Assembly (NCBI GenBank): GCA_045629285.1
Contig: JAZQQY010000012.1
Coordinates: forward strand, 28,102 to 92,101
Origin: UBA1723 sp045629285
GTDB taxonomy: Bacteria > Bacteroidota > Bacteroidia > Bacteroidales > Paludibacteraceae
DNA length: 64,000 nucleotides
Direction of reading: 5' to 3'
The position numbers and the translations under genes are program-made. The notes beneath the pieces were generated by a model. That model had not been told where the DNA came from, did no database searches, and saw only the letters and a list, made by a program, of their open reading frames with translations. Positions 37,001 through 46,653 of the stretch are shown here, piece by piece; the stretch's first letter is position 1, and every line of letters begins with the position of its first letter.

Positions 37001-38575
37001 ATGAAAGAAGCAAAAAAAGCAATTATAATCGGAGGTGGATTAAGTGGACTTACAGCTGGCATCTATCTTAAGAAATATGGTTTCGACGTCGAGATTCTAG
37101 AGAAAAACGCCTATATGGGTGGTCTTTGTACAGGATGGGTCCGTAAAGGCTCTTATATCGACGGTTGTATCCATTGGCTTACGGAGTCAAATCATGGCGA
37201 ACTCCACGAGGTGATGCGCGAGATTGGTGCTTTGGGCGACGACGTGAAGGTCACTCATCTTGAAGCCTACAGCCAGGCAGTAGTGAATGGCAAAGAGGTG
37301 AATTTCTACCTTGATCCGGACCGATTTGAAAAGGAGTTGATGTCGTTTGCTACAAAGAATGATGTGCCAAAGGTGAAGATGCTAATCAAGTTTGTACGCA
37401 AATTCAAACTTAATCTTATCACAGCTGGCAATCCATACCATCTATGGACTCTTTGGGAAAAGATTAAGTTTATCAGCCGAATCGTCCGTCTGATCTCCGT
37501 CTTCAAGGGAGGCACAAAACTTACTATTGAGGATTTTGCCAACTCGTTGGAGAGCGAGGAACTACGTTTCGCATTCAAAAACACCTTCGTGCCTAACCAC
37601 TATTCCCTATTCTCATTTGCCAACACAATGGGTGGAATCTGCGATTTCAATTCCGGGATTCCAGAAGGAGGATCCAAAGCCTTTGCTCAACGAGTGGTTG
37701 ACAAATTCACAAGTTTGGGTGGAAAGACCCGTACAAGTTGCCCAGTAGAAAAAATAGTGATTGATGGAGACAGGGCGACGGGAGTAGCGTTGAAAAATGG
37801 GGAGATTATGTCTGCCGACTACGTCATTCCAGCTTGCGATGTCCACTATACTCAGGAAGTCCTTTTAGAGAAAAAATTCACAATCACACAGATAGCGGAG
37901 GCAGAGAAGGAGAAGACTGATTATCCGTCGTTCAGCCTATTCATGGTTTCATTCCGCACAAAGAAAGACGTGTCGAATCTTAATCCAAACAGATATATCA
38001 AGTGCGACGAGTATGACGTGTTAGGAGAAAAGTGCAACTGCATCTACATGAAGCATTTCGGCTACGACAAAACATTGTCGACTGACGGACAGACTGTGGT
38101 GCAGGCATATTTGGAGAGTTCGGAAGCAATGTTCGACAAACTTAACGCTATGACTCACGACGAATACAAAACTTTCAAAGCCGAGTTCACAGCCAAGATA
38201 ACAGAGATTGTAGAGAAAACAGTTGGAGACGAGTATGGAGAGTTGGAATATCTCGACGTCTGCACACCAATCACATTCAACAAGTGGACAAACGCCTACA
38301 AAGGCACATTCATGACACACATGTTGTCGAAGAACAGCCGACAGATCATCTTGCGTAACGATATTCTTCCACTTCGCAACGTCGCCATGGCAGGACATTG
38401 GATGATGATGCCAGGCGGAGTGCCTGTTGCGATTATGCAGGGCAAGTTTGCGGCCATGAGCATTCGTTATATGGATCAGAATCCAAACAAGTTCGACATG
38501 AAGAAAGCCATCCAACGCTTACATCAACCGTTGAAACGAGAGTCTGGTCATTCAATGTTTAAGAGAGAATCGTAA
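37001..38575 (+). CDS. FAD/NAD(P)-dependent oxidoreductase, phytoene-desaturase-like
   Basis: A 524-residue cytoplasmic flavoprotein. The dinucleotide fold is AIIIGGGLSGLTAGIYLKKY at residues 7-26, with EILEKNAYMGGLCTGW next. The C-terminal FAD site reads NVAMAGHWMMMPGGVPVAIM. This CrtI/CrtO-related group includes carotenoid and retinol saturase-like enzymes. The substrate is unknown. It precedes a carboxylic-acid-reductase-like gene, so both may act on a lipid or polyene. ATG 37001 was chosen because the upstream extension starts with TTG and adds no family sequence. Confidence 0.85.
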   Translation: MKEAKKAIIIGGGLSGLTAGIYLKKYGFDVEILEKNAYMGGLCTGWVRKGSYIDGCIHWLTESNHGELHEVMREIGALGDDVKVTHLEAYSQAVVNGKEVNFYLDPDRFEKELMSFATKNDVPKVKMLIKFVRKFKLNLITAGNPYHLWTLWEKIKFISRIVRLISVFKGGTKLTIEDFANSLESEELRFAFKNTFVPNHYSLFSFANTMGGICDFNSGIPEGGSKAFAQRVVDKFTSLGGKTRTSCPVEKIVIDGDRATGVALKNGEIMSADYVIPACDVHYTQEVLLEKKFTITQIAEAEKEKTDYPSFSLFMVSFRTKKDVSNLNPNRYIKCDEYDVLGEKCNCIYMKHFGYDKTLSTDGQTVVQAYLESSEAMFDKLNAMTHDEYKTFKAEFTAKITEIVEKTVGDEYGELEYLDVCTPITFNKWTNAYKGTFMTHMLSKNSRQIILRNDILPLRNVAMAGHWMMMPGGVPVAIMQGKFAAMSIRYMDQNPNKFDMKKAIQRLHQPLKRESGHSMFKRES

Positions 38576-38582
38576 GAACAAT

Positions 38583-38622
38583 AACGATGACGTTAACGCC
38601 AACGTCATCGTTTAATTTTTTT
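38583..38622 (+). terminator. Terminator after the oxidoreductase gene
   Basis: Stem AACGATGACGTT / AACGTCATCGTT with a 6-base loop, followed by a T-rich run. Confidence 0.85.
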
Positions 38623-38702
38623 TGTATATTTGCGACGTTTTGAAAAATCAAAAGGATTTTCTTATCACAATTGAATAAGAATTTTTTAAGCGTATCGAAA
38701 AA

Positions 38703-41639
38703 ATGGCAGACGGATTTAATACGATAAAGGAGTTTATCGATTATCTAAGCGAAAAATACACTACCAGAGCCGCCTACAAATTCATTGTAGACGAATCGGT
38801 GGAAAGTAGGACTTACAATCAACTAAAAGCTGATTCATACTCGTTGGCGTCATTCCTAGTCAACAAGGGTTATAATCATAATCACATCGCCATTCTTGGC
38901 GGGACAAGTTACGACTGGATTGTGTCGTTTTTTGCTGTTGTGATCAGCGGCAACGTCGTGATTCCAATCGACAGAATGCTTTCAGAAAAGGAGATGCTTT
39001 TCCTATTTGAGAAGGGCGACGTAGATTGCATCCTCCACAGCGAAGATTTCAACCGTGTTGCAGATCATGGCAAAGAGTCGGTGGAGAGTGTCAAGGAAAC
39101 AATCGGTTTCTCATCCGACGTCTTCAAGCAAGCAGTCAAGACTCCCCATGTCGAAATGCCACAAACCAATCCCGACGAGATGGTCGAGATTCTTTTCACA
39201 TCCGGCACTACAGGCACAAGCAAGGGCGTGATGCTATCCCAAACAAATATCGTATGCAACCTGAAGGATATCATCAGAATGGACTACGCATCCAATTTGA
39301 AGAGCCACATTGTTGTGTTGAGTGTGTTGCCAATCCACCACACTTTCGAGCTAACTGTGGACAATTTGGGAGTGTTAGGCTGTGGAGCGACAGTCTGCAT
39401 CAACGACAAACTTGAGAATATTGTCAAGAACTTGTGTCTATTCAAGCCAAATATGATTCTGATTGTCCCTGCTATCGCAGAGGCTTTCTACAAGAAGATT
39501 CAGGAGGCAATCAAAGATCCTGCCACAAAGAAGAAACTTAATCTCGGACGTAAGCTTGTCAAGATGTCAAAGACATTGGGTATGGATACCAGAAGAAAGG
39601 TATTCAAGTCGATGTTGGATAAATTCGGTGGCGAACTCACTAATATCGTGGTGGGAGGTGCCGCACTTCGTCCAGAGATCTGCAAATGTTTCGATGAGTT
39701 CGGAATCAACGTTTACCAAGGCTACGGTCTGACTGAGTGTGCTCCGTTGGTGGCAGCCAACTATCCAGGTATGGACAGAGTCGGTTCGGTAGGTCAGGCA
39801 GTCAAGTATATGGAAGTGAAGATTGAGAACGACGAGATTTTGACCAAAGGACCAGGCCTTATGCTTGGCTACTACAAGAGCCAGGAGCAGACAGACGAAG
39901 TAATCAAAGACGGATGGTTCCACACCGGAGATTTGGGCTATATCGACAAAGATGGCTATATCTTCATCACTGGCCGATGCAAGAGTTTGATTATTCTCGA
40001 CAACGGAAAGAACATCTACCCAGAGGAGTTGGAAGAGAAGTTGTTGCATATCGACGGGGTGAAAGACGCCTTCGTCTACGGCGATAAAGGACGAATCTGT
40101 GCATTGGTGCTTCCTCAAAACAAAGACAAGAAGAGAGAAATCGAGAATGAAATCAAAAAAGTCAACGAGATTCTCCCTACCTATAAGAAAATAACCTTTG
40201 TAAGCTTCACAAATAAAGAGTTTCCAAAGACAACGACACTGAAAATCAAGCGTCATGAATTGCTAAAGACGATTCAGAATCAGTCTGCCGACGAAGAGGT
40301 GAAATACGTTGCACCAAACACACCTACTGAGAAACGTGTTGCAGAGGCATTCCGACAGATACTTGACCACAAGGTTGGACTGTTGGACGATTTCTTCGAG
40401 TTGGGTGGAGATTCATTGAATGCATTCGAGTTGGCTTCCAACTTGGGAATCATTGCTCAGAATATCTACGAGTATCCAACAGTGGAGAAGCTTGCCAAGT
40501 ACATTGACGACAGCAACGAGTCAGTGGAAGAGGACAACAGCGTAGATGTCAATGCGCTTATCGCCAAGGATGCCAACGTGGAGGTTAACAATCCTCATAA
40601 ATGCATCTTCCTTACAGGTGCCACTGGTTACTTGGGAGCTCATGTGATGCGTGAGTTTATGAACAAGAAAATCAAGGTGATTGCACTTGTAAGAGATGAA
40701 GAACGTTTGAAGAAAACATTGAAGCGCTACTTCCCTAAGCAGTTCAACTCGTTCGTTTACAGCACAGTAAAAGGAAATCTTGAATCAGAGCATTTCGGTA
40801 TCGACGACGCCACATACGCCAAGCTAATCAAGGATGTAGATACTGTAGTTCATATTGCAGCCAACGTTCACCATGCTGGCCACTATGCTGAGTTTGAGAA
40901 AACAAACGTAGGCGGAACAAGGAACGCCATCCAGTTCTGCAAGGATGCTAACGCAGTGCTTCACCACACATCCACAGCATCAGTTTGCGGAGTGGGAACA
41001 TGCCAAATCCCAGAGTCGGATGTGGTGTTTAGAGAAAACATCTTGTATATCGGACAGAAGTATTCTCAGAACGTATACATTCATTCAAAATACAAAGCGG
41101 AGGAGGCAGTGTTGCTAGCTCGAGCAGAGGGATTAAAGGCCAACATCTACCGTATCGGAAATCTTACTTGGAGAAAATCAGACGGTTTGTTCCAGAAGAA
41201 TGCGGAGGAAAACGGATTCGTAAGCAGGTCAAGAGGTTTGTTCAAGGCAAAGATGTACAGTCAGGAGTTGGATGAGTACCCAATGGATTTCACTCCAGTC
41301 GACGAATGTGCAGAAGCATACGCTAAGTTGGTGCTTCACAACAGAATGAATAACATCTATCAGTTGTATAACCCACACGTCTACTCTATAGAGAAGCTTG
41401 CGAAGAAGATGTTCGTAAGATTCAAACGAGTGCCCAAAGCGACATTAGACAAATACTTGAAGGAGAACATCCACGACAAAGACATTGCAATCTTATCATT
41501 CTACAGTTCAATTGCATCAAAGTCTAGAAACGTACCTTGGAACAACGACTTCACATGCAATATGTTGAAGCAATTGGGTTTCAAATGGTCAAAAATCGGA
41601 TTCTTCTATTTAAGATATTTCGCAAAGTTTATGAAATAA
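38703..41639 (+). CDS. Three-domain carboxylic-acid-reductase-like enzyme (adenylation, carrier, thioester reductase)
   Basis: A 978-residue multidomain enzyme. Residues 1-530 are an AMP-forming ligase (LFTSGTTGTSKGVMLSQTNI, YGLTECAP, GWFHTGDLGYIDKDGYIFIT, catalytic Lys in TTTLKIKRHEL). Residues 545-615 are a phosphopantetheine carrier (DDFFELGGDSLNAFELA, Ser attachment). The remainder is a Rossmann reductase (CIFLTGATGYLGAHVMREF and the YIHSKYKAE dyad). The layout matches carboxylic acid reductases and terminal-reductase NRPS modules that release aldehydes. It faces an iron alcohol dehydrogenase gene that could reduce the aldehyde. The substrate is unknown. Confidence 0.88.
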   Translation: MADGFNTIKEFIDYLSEKYTTRAAYKFIVDESVESRTYNQLKADSYSLASFLVNKGYNHNHIAILGGTSYDWIVSFFAVVISGNVVIPIDRMLSEKEMLFLFEKGDVDCILHSEDFNRVADHGKESVESVKETIGFSSDVFKQAVKTPHVEMPQTNPDEMVEILFTSGTTGTSKGVMLSQTNIVCNLKDIIRMDYASNLKSHIVVLSVLPIHHTFELTVDNLGVLGCGATVCINDKLENIVKNLCLFKPNMILIVPAIAEAFYKKIQEAIKDPATKKKLNLGRKLVKMSKTLGMDTRRKVFKSMLDKFGGELTNIVVGGAALRPEICKCFDEFGINVYQGYGLTECAPLVAANYPGMDRVGSVGQAVKYMEVKIENDEILTKGPGLMLGYYKSQEQTDEVIKDGWFHTGDLGYIDKDGYIFITGRCKSLIILDNGKNIYPEELEEKLLHIDGVKDAFVYGDKGRICALVLPQNKDKKREIENEIKKVNEILPTYKKITFVSFTNKEFPKTTTLKIKRHELLKTIQNQSADEEVKYVAPNTPTEKRVAEAFRQILDHKVGLLDDFFELGGDSLNAFELASNLGIIAQNIYEYPTVEKLAKYIDDSNESVEEDNSVDVNALIAKDANVEVNNPHKCIFLTGATGYLGAHVMREFMNKKIKVIALVRDEERLKKTLKRYFPKQFNSFVYSTVKGNLESEHFGIDDATYAKLIKDVDTVVHIAANVHHAGHYAEFEKTNVGGTRNAIQFCKDANAVLHHTSTASVCGVGTCQIPESDVVFRENILYIGQKYSQNVYIHSKYKAEEAVLLARAEGLKANIYRIGNLTWRKSDGLFQKNAEENGFVSRSRGLFKAKMYSQELDEYPMDFTPVDECAEAYAKLVLHNRMNNIYQLYNPHVYSIEKLAKKMFVRFKRVPKATLDKYLKENIHDKDIAILSFYSSIASKSRNVPWNNDFTCNMLKQLGFKWSKIGFFYLRYFAKFMK

Positions 41640-41659
41640 TCTTGTGGAGAAGATACAAA

Positions 41660-41690
41660 AATAGGACAGGCACCAACCTGTCCTATTTTT
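41660..41690. terminator. Bidirectional terminator between convergent genes
   Basis: Stem AATAGGACAGG / CCTGTCCTATT with A run before and T run after, so it can stop both the reductase gene and the alcohol dehydrogenase gene. Confidence 0.9.
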
Positions 41691-41714
41691 GTTATGGATT
41701 TACAACATTTTAAA

Positions 41715-42884
41715 TCATCCCTTTATCTTATCCAAAATCTCCTCAATTTCTTTCGTTCCCAACCATGTAGGGCAACCTTGCATTACAGCCTCCCACTTCA
41801 CTCTGCTCACAATCTGAGAATAATCTTCTTTCTTGATGTCAGCAAACTGAGTCTGGACTCCCAAATCCACCAATAGTTGGTCGATAGCGTTGATGAAGCC
41901 TTCCGCGTCGTCGGCGATGCCACTATTCTTTGCCAAGAAATCAAGGTCGGCTTTCGCATCTTTCAACGATGCTCTCAACACATGTGGAAGAATCACTCCA
42001 CAAGCCAAGCCATGTGGAATATGGTAGTTTTCGCCAATACGGTGAGCAATCGCGTGGACAAATCCCACTGCATTTCTGCGGAAGTTGATTCCGGCATTAT
42101 AAGCCGCTTTCGCCATTCCCAAACGAGCATCTTCATTGTCGGGATCATCCTTCACTATCGGAAGATATTTGAAAATGTCACGGCAAACCTCTGGAGCCGA
42201 CTTCGCATCATCCTTGAATGCAGGTTTCAGTTTACTGATAAAAGCCTCAACAGAGTGAGTCAGAGCATCAAGTCCGGCATAGACAGTAGGGTTGGCTGGC
42301 ACTGTATGGAGAAGATTATAGTCGAAGACAATCTGCTTCGGCATAAACTGATCCGTCGCGATAGGAAATTTTTTATGGTTGACATCATCCGTGATGACAG
42401 AAAAATATGTCACCTCCGAACCAGTGCCTGAAGTAGACGGCAAAACGAACAAAGGAAGAGATTTGCAAAGAGGACGGATATAGATTGCCATCGCACTGAC
42501 CGGCATCCATGAGTTTGTGGCTCTCAACGCAATCACTTTAGCACAATCTATCACCGAGCCTCCACCAGCAGCGACGACGCAATCACAATTGTTGGTTTTC
42601 AACACCTTCAATCCATCCTCAACATTCTGAATAGTAGGATCCGGCACGATATCCGAGAACACCGTCGTCTTTATACCCTTTTCATTAAGCTTTTCAATCA
42701 ATTCATGAAGCATATTCTCCCTGTTGATCGTGCGACTGCAAGCAATGAAGACGGATTTATATCCAGCATCCTCAATAGGTTTAGCCAACGTCGCAGCAAC
42801 ACCTTTGCCAAAAGTCACAGGAATAGGATCGGCATTCTTCAACTTCATATATAATGCCGCAAAAGCTTGTATCGGATTCATCAT
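41715..42884 (-). CDS. Iron-containing alcohol dehydrogenase
   Basis: A 389-residue group III alcohol dehydrogenase. Visible features are the GGGSxxD nucleotide site AAGGGSVIDCAKVI, the PSTSGTGSEVTYFSVI motif, and metal-site blocks DALTHSVEAFIS and GFVHAIAHRIGENYHIPHGL. Two adjacent ATGs (42884 and 42881) start the family-like MNPIQAFAALYMKL; the longer open frame before them is AT-rich leader. Convergent with the aldehyde-releasing reductase, suggesting conversion of acid to alcohol. Confidence 0.9.
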   Translation of the reverse strand: MMNPIQAFAALYMKLKNADPIPVTFGKGVAATLAKPIEDAGYKSVFIACSRTINRENMLHELIEKLNEKGIKTTVFSDIVPDPTIQNVEDGLKVLKTNNCDCVVAAGGGSVIDCAKVIALRATNSWMPVSAMAIYIRPLCKSLPLFVLPSTSGTGSEVTYFSVITDDVNHKKFPIATDQFMPKQIVFDYNLLHTVPANPTVYAGLDALTHSVEAFISKLKPAFKDDAKSAPEVCRDIFKYLPIVKDDPDNEDARLGMAKAAYNAGINFRRNAVGFVHAIAHRIGENYHIPHGLACGVILPHVLRASLKDAKADLDFLAKNSGIADDAEGFINAIDQLLVDLGVQTQFADIKKEDYSQIVSRVKWEAVMQGCPTWLGTKEIEEILDKIKG

Positions 42885-42991
42885 AATTTTTCGTATTAAA
42901 TTTGTGGAATTTGCAAAAGCAATCCCATGTATGTGGCGAAGATACAAATTATTTCCGTCTTCGCCATCATTATCATTCCTCCAATAATTTG

Positions 42992-42999
42992 TAAATTTG
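42992..42999 (+). promoter_or_regulatory. -7 promoter element of hrpB
   Basis: TAAATTTG matches TAnnTTTG. Transcription would begin near 43006, so the in-frame GTG at 43004 cannot be the start and ATG at 43025 is used. Confidence 0.6.
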
Positions 43000-43024
43000 C
43001 GACGTGTCACATCAAATTAAGAAA

Positions 43025-45511
43025 ATGATAATTCGACAGGAGGGAATCCAACTACCAGCATATTCGATTTCAGAGGAGGTAAACCAAATTCTCAAAGATC
43101 AGAACAGGCTTATCATCACTGCCGCACCTGGTGCAGGAAAGTCAACACTTATTCCGCTCACTATCCTTCAAGGATTAGGGGCGACAGAGGGAAAGATTCT
43201 CCTTTTGGAACCTCGTCGTCTGGCCACAAAACAGATTGCGGAACGAATGGCGAGCCTCATCAGTGAAGAGGTAGGCAAGAGCGTAGGTTATCGTGTCCGC
43301 TTTGAGAAAAAGGTTTCTGATCAGACACGTATAGAAGTGTTGACGGAAGGAATACTTACTCGTATGCTGGTCAACGATCCGATGTTGGATGGTGTATCGA
43401 CCATCATCTTCGACGAATTCCACGAAAGAAGCCTCACTTCAGATGTTTCGTTGGCTTTAGCACTTGAAATACAACAGATTGTACGTCCCGACCTACGTAT
43501 TGTAATCATGTCGGCAACGATAGATGCTACTTCTATTGGCAATGCACTGCAAGCCACTATTGTCGACTGCGAAGGGAAAATGTTCCCAGTCAAGATTATT
43601 CATGCGGAAGACGATGCTCAGCCAAATGAGATTGCCGAGACTGTGGCACGCACGATCATCAAAGCTCATAGGGAACAGGATGGCGACATTTTGGCCTTTC
43701 TTCCAGGTCAAGCCGAGATCGTTCGTTGCCAAGAACTGCTTGCAGATGCTTTGAGCGACACTCATATCTGTCCACTCTATGGATTACTCTCCCCACAGGA
43801 GCAGCAACGAGCAATACGCCCATCCGCGGAAGGAGAACGTAAGGTGGTGTTGGCGACGTCGATCGCAGAAACATCTTTGACTATCGAGGGCGTGAAATGT
43901 GTTGTCGACGGTGGGTTTTGCCGCACCATGATCTATGATCCACGCAATGGGTTGAGCCATCTTGCCACACAACGCATCTCACTCGACATGGCAAACCAAC
44001 GTAGCGGACGTGCAGGTCGACTTTGCGAAGGAACATGCTATCGTCTGTGGACATTAGCGACTGAACATCGTATGGAGCTGTGCAGAACGCCAGAAATCTT
44101 AACAGCAGACCTCTCCTCTACCCTTTTGGATGTATTCATCTGGGGAGAAAACGACATCAAACGACTTCCGTGGCTCACTACTCCACCAGCCGGCAATGTA
44201 GCCCAAGCCCAACAGCTATTGACTTTGCTAGGAGCAATCGATGAAGAGAAAAAAGTGACCTCGCTAGGACGTGCTATGGCTGATTTACCGTGTCATCCAC
44301 GTATTTCCAAGATGTTGCTAATGGCGAAAGAGCCTCATCTACAATCTTTGGCAACCGATATCGCAGCCATTCTGGAAGAGAAAGATCCTCTCGACAGAGA
44401 AAACGATGCCGACATCGACAGTCGTATCTGCATTCTGCGTAAGGCAAGAGAGAGAAACGAAGCTGGCAGATGGAGCCGCATCATCCGTATTGCTCAAGAG
44501 TACCGTCGATATAATAAAGCTCCGTTAGACAATTCTATGCCCGATCCTCACGCTGCAGGCAAACTAATCGCCAATGCCTATCCAGAGCGAATCGCCCAAG
44601 ATGCCGACGGATGCGGCAAATACCGTTTGGCGCAAGGAGGAACAGCCAAGCTTCCCCAAGAGGATTCACTTTCATCCTCTACATGGATTGCCGTCGCCAC
44701 AATGAACGCAACAAGCGGAAATATCTTCTTGGCAGCACCGTTAGAAGTCAAGGACATAGAATCTTTAGCCAGTACCAAGGATAATGTCTCATGGGATAGC
44801 AAACAAGGTTGTCTGTTGATGCAGAAGGAGAAGAGAATCGGTTCGATAGTGATGTTGACAAAACCAATTACACAAGTGGATAATTCCACAATTTTCCGAT
44901 TGATCTGCGATATATCGCCAAAGGAAGGACTAAGTCTATTCAACTTCTCTGAAGAAGTGGAGAAACTGCAAACTCGCATCTCCACGGTAGCCGCATGGCA
45001 TCCGGAACTGAATATTCCAGATCTTTGCACCGAAGAAGTGTTGAGACGTGGCAATGAATGGATTCCGTTCTTTGCCGAAAACAATGGCAAACCGATGACC
45101 ACTGCCAATGAGATGAAGAAAATCGACATGACAGCAGTAATATGGTCGCTACTTAACTACGAACAGCAGCAAGAGGTCGAACGATTAGCGCCATCACATA
45201 TAACAGTGCCGACAGGTAGCAGAATCCGCGTGGATTACCGCATGGGAGCAGAGGCACCGGTGCTTTGCGTAAGGTTGCAGGAGTGTTTCGGACTCACAGA
45301 TACACCATGCGTCAACGACGGAACACAACCAGTTTTGATGGAGCTGTTATCCCCTGGGTTCAAACCAGTTCAGCTTACCCAAGATCTGAAAAGTTTCTGG
45401 AAAGATACCTATTTTGAAGTGCGTAAAGAATTACGCAGAAGATACCCCAAACACTACTGGCCCGACAATCCGTTGGAAGCGGAAGCAGTAAAAGGAGTCA
45501 AAAAAAGGTAA
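43025..45511 (+). CDS. hrpB: ATP-dependent helicase HrpB
   Basis: A DEAH-box helicase of about 828 residues. Walker A is ITAAPGAGKSTLIPLTIL and motif II is IFDEFHERSL. Later motifs are VLATSIAETSLTIEGVKCVV and QRSGRAGR. The HrpB-specific C-terminal region ends WPDNPLEAEAVKGVKKR, with the RRYPKHYWPDNP signature. It is monocistronic. The cellular role of HrpB is not well defined. Confidence 0.93.
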   Translation: MIIRQEGIQLPAYSISEEVNQILKDQNRLIITAAPGAGKSTLIPLTILQGLGATEGKILLLEPRRLATKQIAERMASLISEEVGKSVGYRVRFEKKVSDQTRIEVLTEGILTRMLVNDPMLDGVSTIIFDEFHERSLTSDVSLALALEIQQIVRPDLRIVIMSATIDATSIGNALQATIVDCEGKMFPVKIIHAEDDAQPNEIAETVARTIIKAHREQDGDILAFLPGQAEIVRCQELLADALSDTHICPLYGLLSPQEQQRAIRPSAEGERKVVLATSIAETSLTIEGVKCVVDGGFCRTMIYDPRNGLSHLATQRISLDMANQRSGRAGRLCEGTCYRLWTLATEHRMELCRTPEILTADLSSTLLDVFIWGENDIKRLPWLTTPPAGNVAQAQQLLTLLGAIDEEKKVTSLGRAMADLPCHPRISKMLLMAKEPHLQSLATDIAAILEEKDPLDRENDADIDSRICILRKARERNEAGRWSRIIRIAQEYRRYNKAPLDNSMPDPHAAGKLIANAYPERIAQDADGCGKYRLAQGGTAKLPQEDSLSSSTWIAVATMNATSGNIFLAAPLEVKDIESLASTKDNVSWDSKQGCLLMQKEKRIGSIVMLTKPITQVDNSTIFRLICDISPKEGLSLFNFSEEVEKLQTRISTVAAWHPELNIPDLCTEEVLRRGNEWIPFFAENNGKPMTTANEMKKIDMTAVIWSLLNYEQQQEVERLAPSHITVPTGSRIRVDYRMGAEAPVLCVRLQECFGLTDTPCVNDGTQPVLMELLSPGFKPVQLTQDLKSFWKDTYFEVRKELRRRYPKHYWPDNPLEAEAVKGVKKR

Positions 45512-45783
45512 AAGGTAGGTGACTAACGGAATCAACCGTCACAGTCAGGAGTAGCTACACTCCGGCGCAGACACGCAGTGTCTAGGAGCACGTGGGGTTG
45601 GTGGTTCACAAGATCAAGAAAAAAAAAAAACAAAAAAAAATAATTCACCACACAATATTTCAACCGAGTCCTCGTTATATGGATGTAAAACGAAATTTTG
45701 TTTTGTATGCGTTTAGTGATGAATGAATGTTGCATTTTTCATCTATGAACATTTTTAGTATAACAATTAATATTTACATCAAC

Positions 45784-46647
45784 ATGAAGAGGATTTTTTG
45801 TTTGTTATCCTTTGGTCTGGCATGTATGTCAAGTTTGTTTGCCGAGACCACAGATTCTTTATCAGTCGACGAAGACTTGAGGCCAAACACTAGTTTTTCT
45901 ATAGGTATTGGAATGGGGTCCGCCAATCGTCACGTCTCTTACTTATCCCCATTGCTTTATTCCGGAGAAAGTATAGAACTTTGGGCAGAGAGAATTAAAA
46001 GAATCGAAAGGAGAAACAAGACGTTTTTCAGTTTGGCCAACTTGAATGTTCAAAAAGCATTTATGACACCGATGAACGAGCAGAACGAGATGGTGTCATC
46101 GATTTATAAGTTCGACTACCACTACTACTATGATTGGAAGTTGGCACCGAAGTTCCACATGCTTTTAGGAGGTTATGCAGATGTTGAATATGGAACAGAT
46201 GAGCTTACGACCAGTATTGGCAACAACCCTGCATACCTACGTTTGGATTTCACTTTGGCAGGAATCACACTGCGTCCGACACTATGTTTACAGGCAAAAC
46301 GTAGAGTGATCAGGTTGTCGAACCAATTCGATCTACGTTTGGCAGGCATCACTCATTCGCCGACTTTCACCGAGCCATATTACGAAATGGAGTTGACGGG
46401 TGTCAAGAAGACAGATTTCTTTGGATTCAACACCTTTGCGGATAAGTTCAGTTTATCCAACAAATTCATGGCCGACATACCTCTACGCAAGACAACAATG
46501 CGTCTTGGAATGTCTGTAGATCGTTCAAAGTCAATGATCAAGCAGATCGACACCCGTTCATTGAATGTCAAGGGCATTCTTGGATTCTCATTTGATTACC
46601 GCCCAGTTTCGGGAAGAAAGAACAAGCAGAAAACAATTTTTGAATAA
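45784..46647 (+). CDS. Outer-membrane protein of the DUF3316 type
   Basis: A 287-residue exported protein with a signal peptide (CLLSFGLACMSSLFAE). The body has beta-strand alternation (SFSIGIGMGSANRHVSYLSP, then FDYHYYYDWKLAPKFHMLLG) and ends with basic residues. The function is unknown. The start at 45784 is chosen because it is the last ATG before the signal peptide. The region 45512-45783 holds small hairpins and an A-rich run but no gene. Confidence 0.78.
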   Translation: MKRIFCLLSFGLACMSSLFAETTDSLSVDEDLRPNTSFSIGIGMGSANRHVSYLSPLLYSGESIELWAERIKRIERRNKTFFSLANLNVQKAFMTPMNEQNEMVSSIYKFDYHYYYDWKLAPKFHMLLGGYADVEYGTDELTTSIGNNPAYLRLDFTLAGITLRPTLCLQAKRRVIRLSNQFDLRLAGITHSPTFTEPYYEMELTGVKKTDFFGFNTFADKFSLSNKFMADIPLRKTTMRLGMSVDRSKSMIKQIDTRSLNVKGILGFSFDYRPVSGRKNKQKTIFE

Positions 46648-46653
46648 AGCATC

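Noticed and set aside
39567..40256. Minus-strand open frame of 229 codons
   Set aside because: Antisense shadow of the adenylation domain, with no promoter or recognisable domain.
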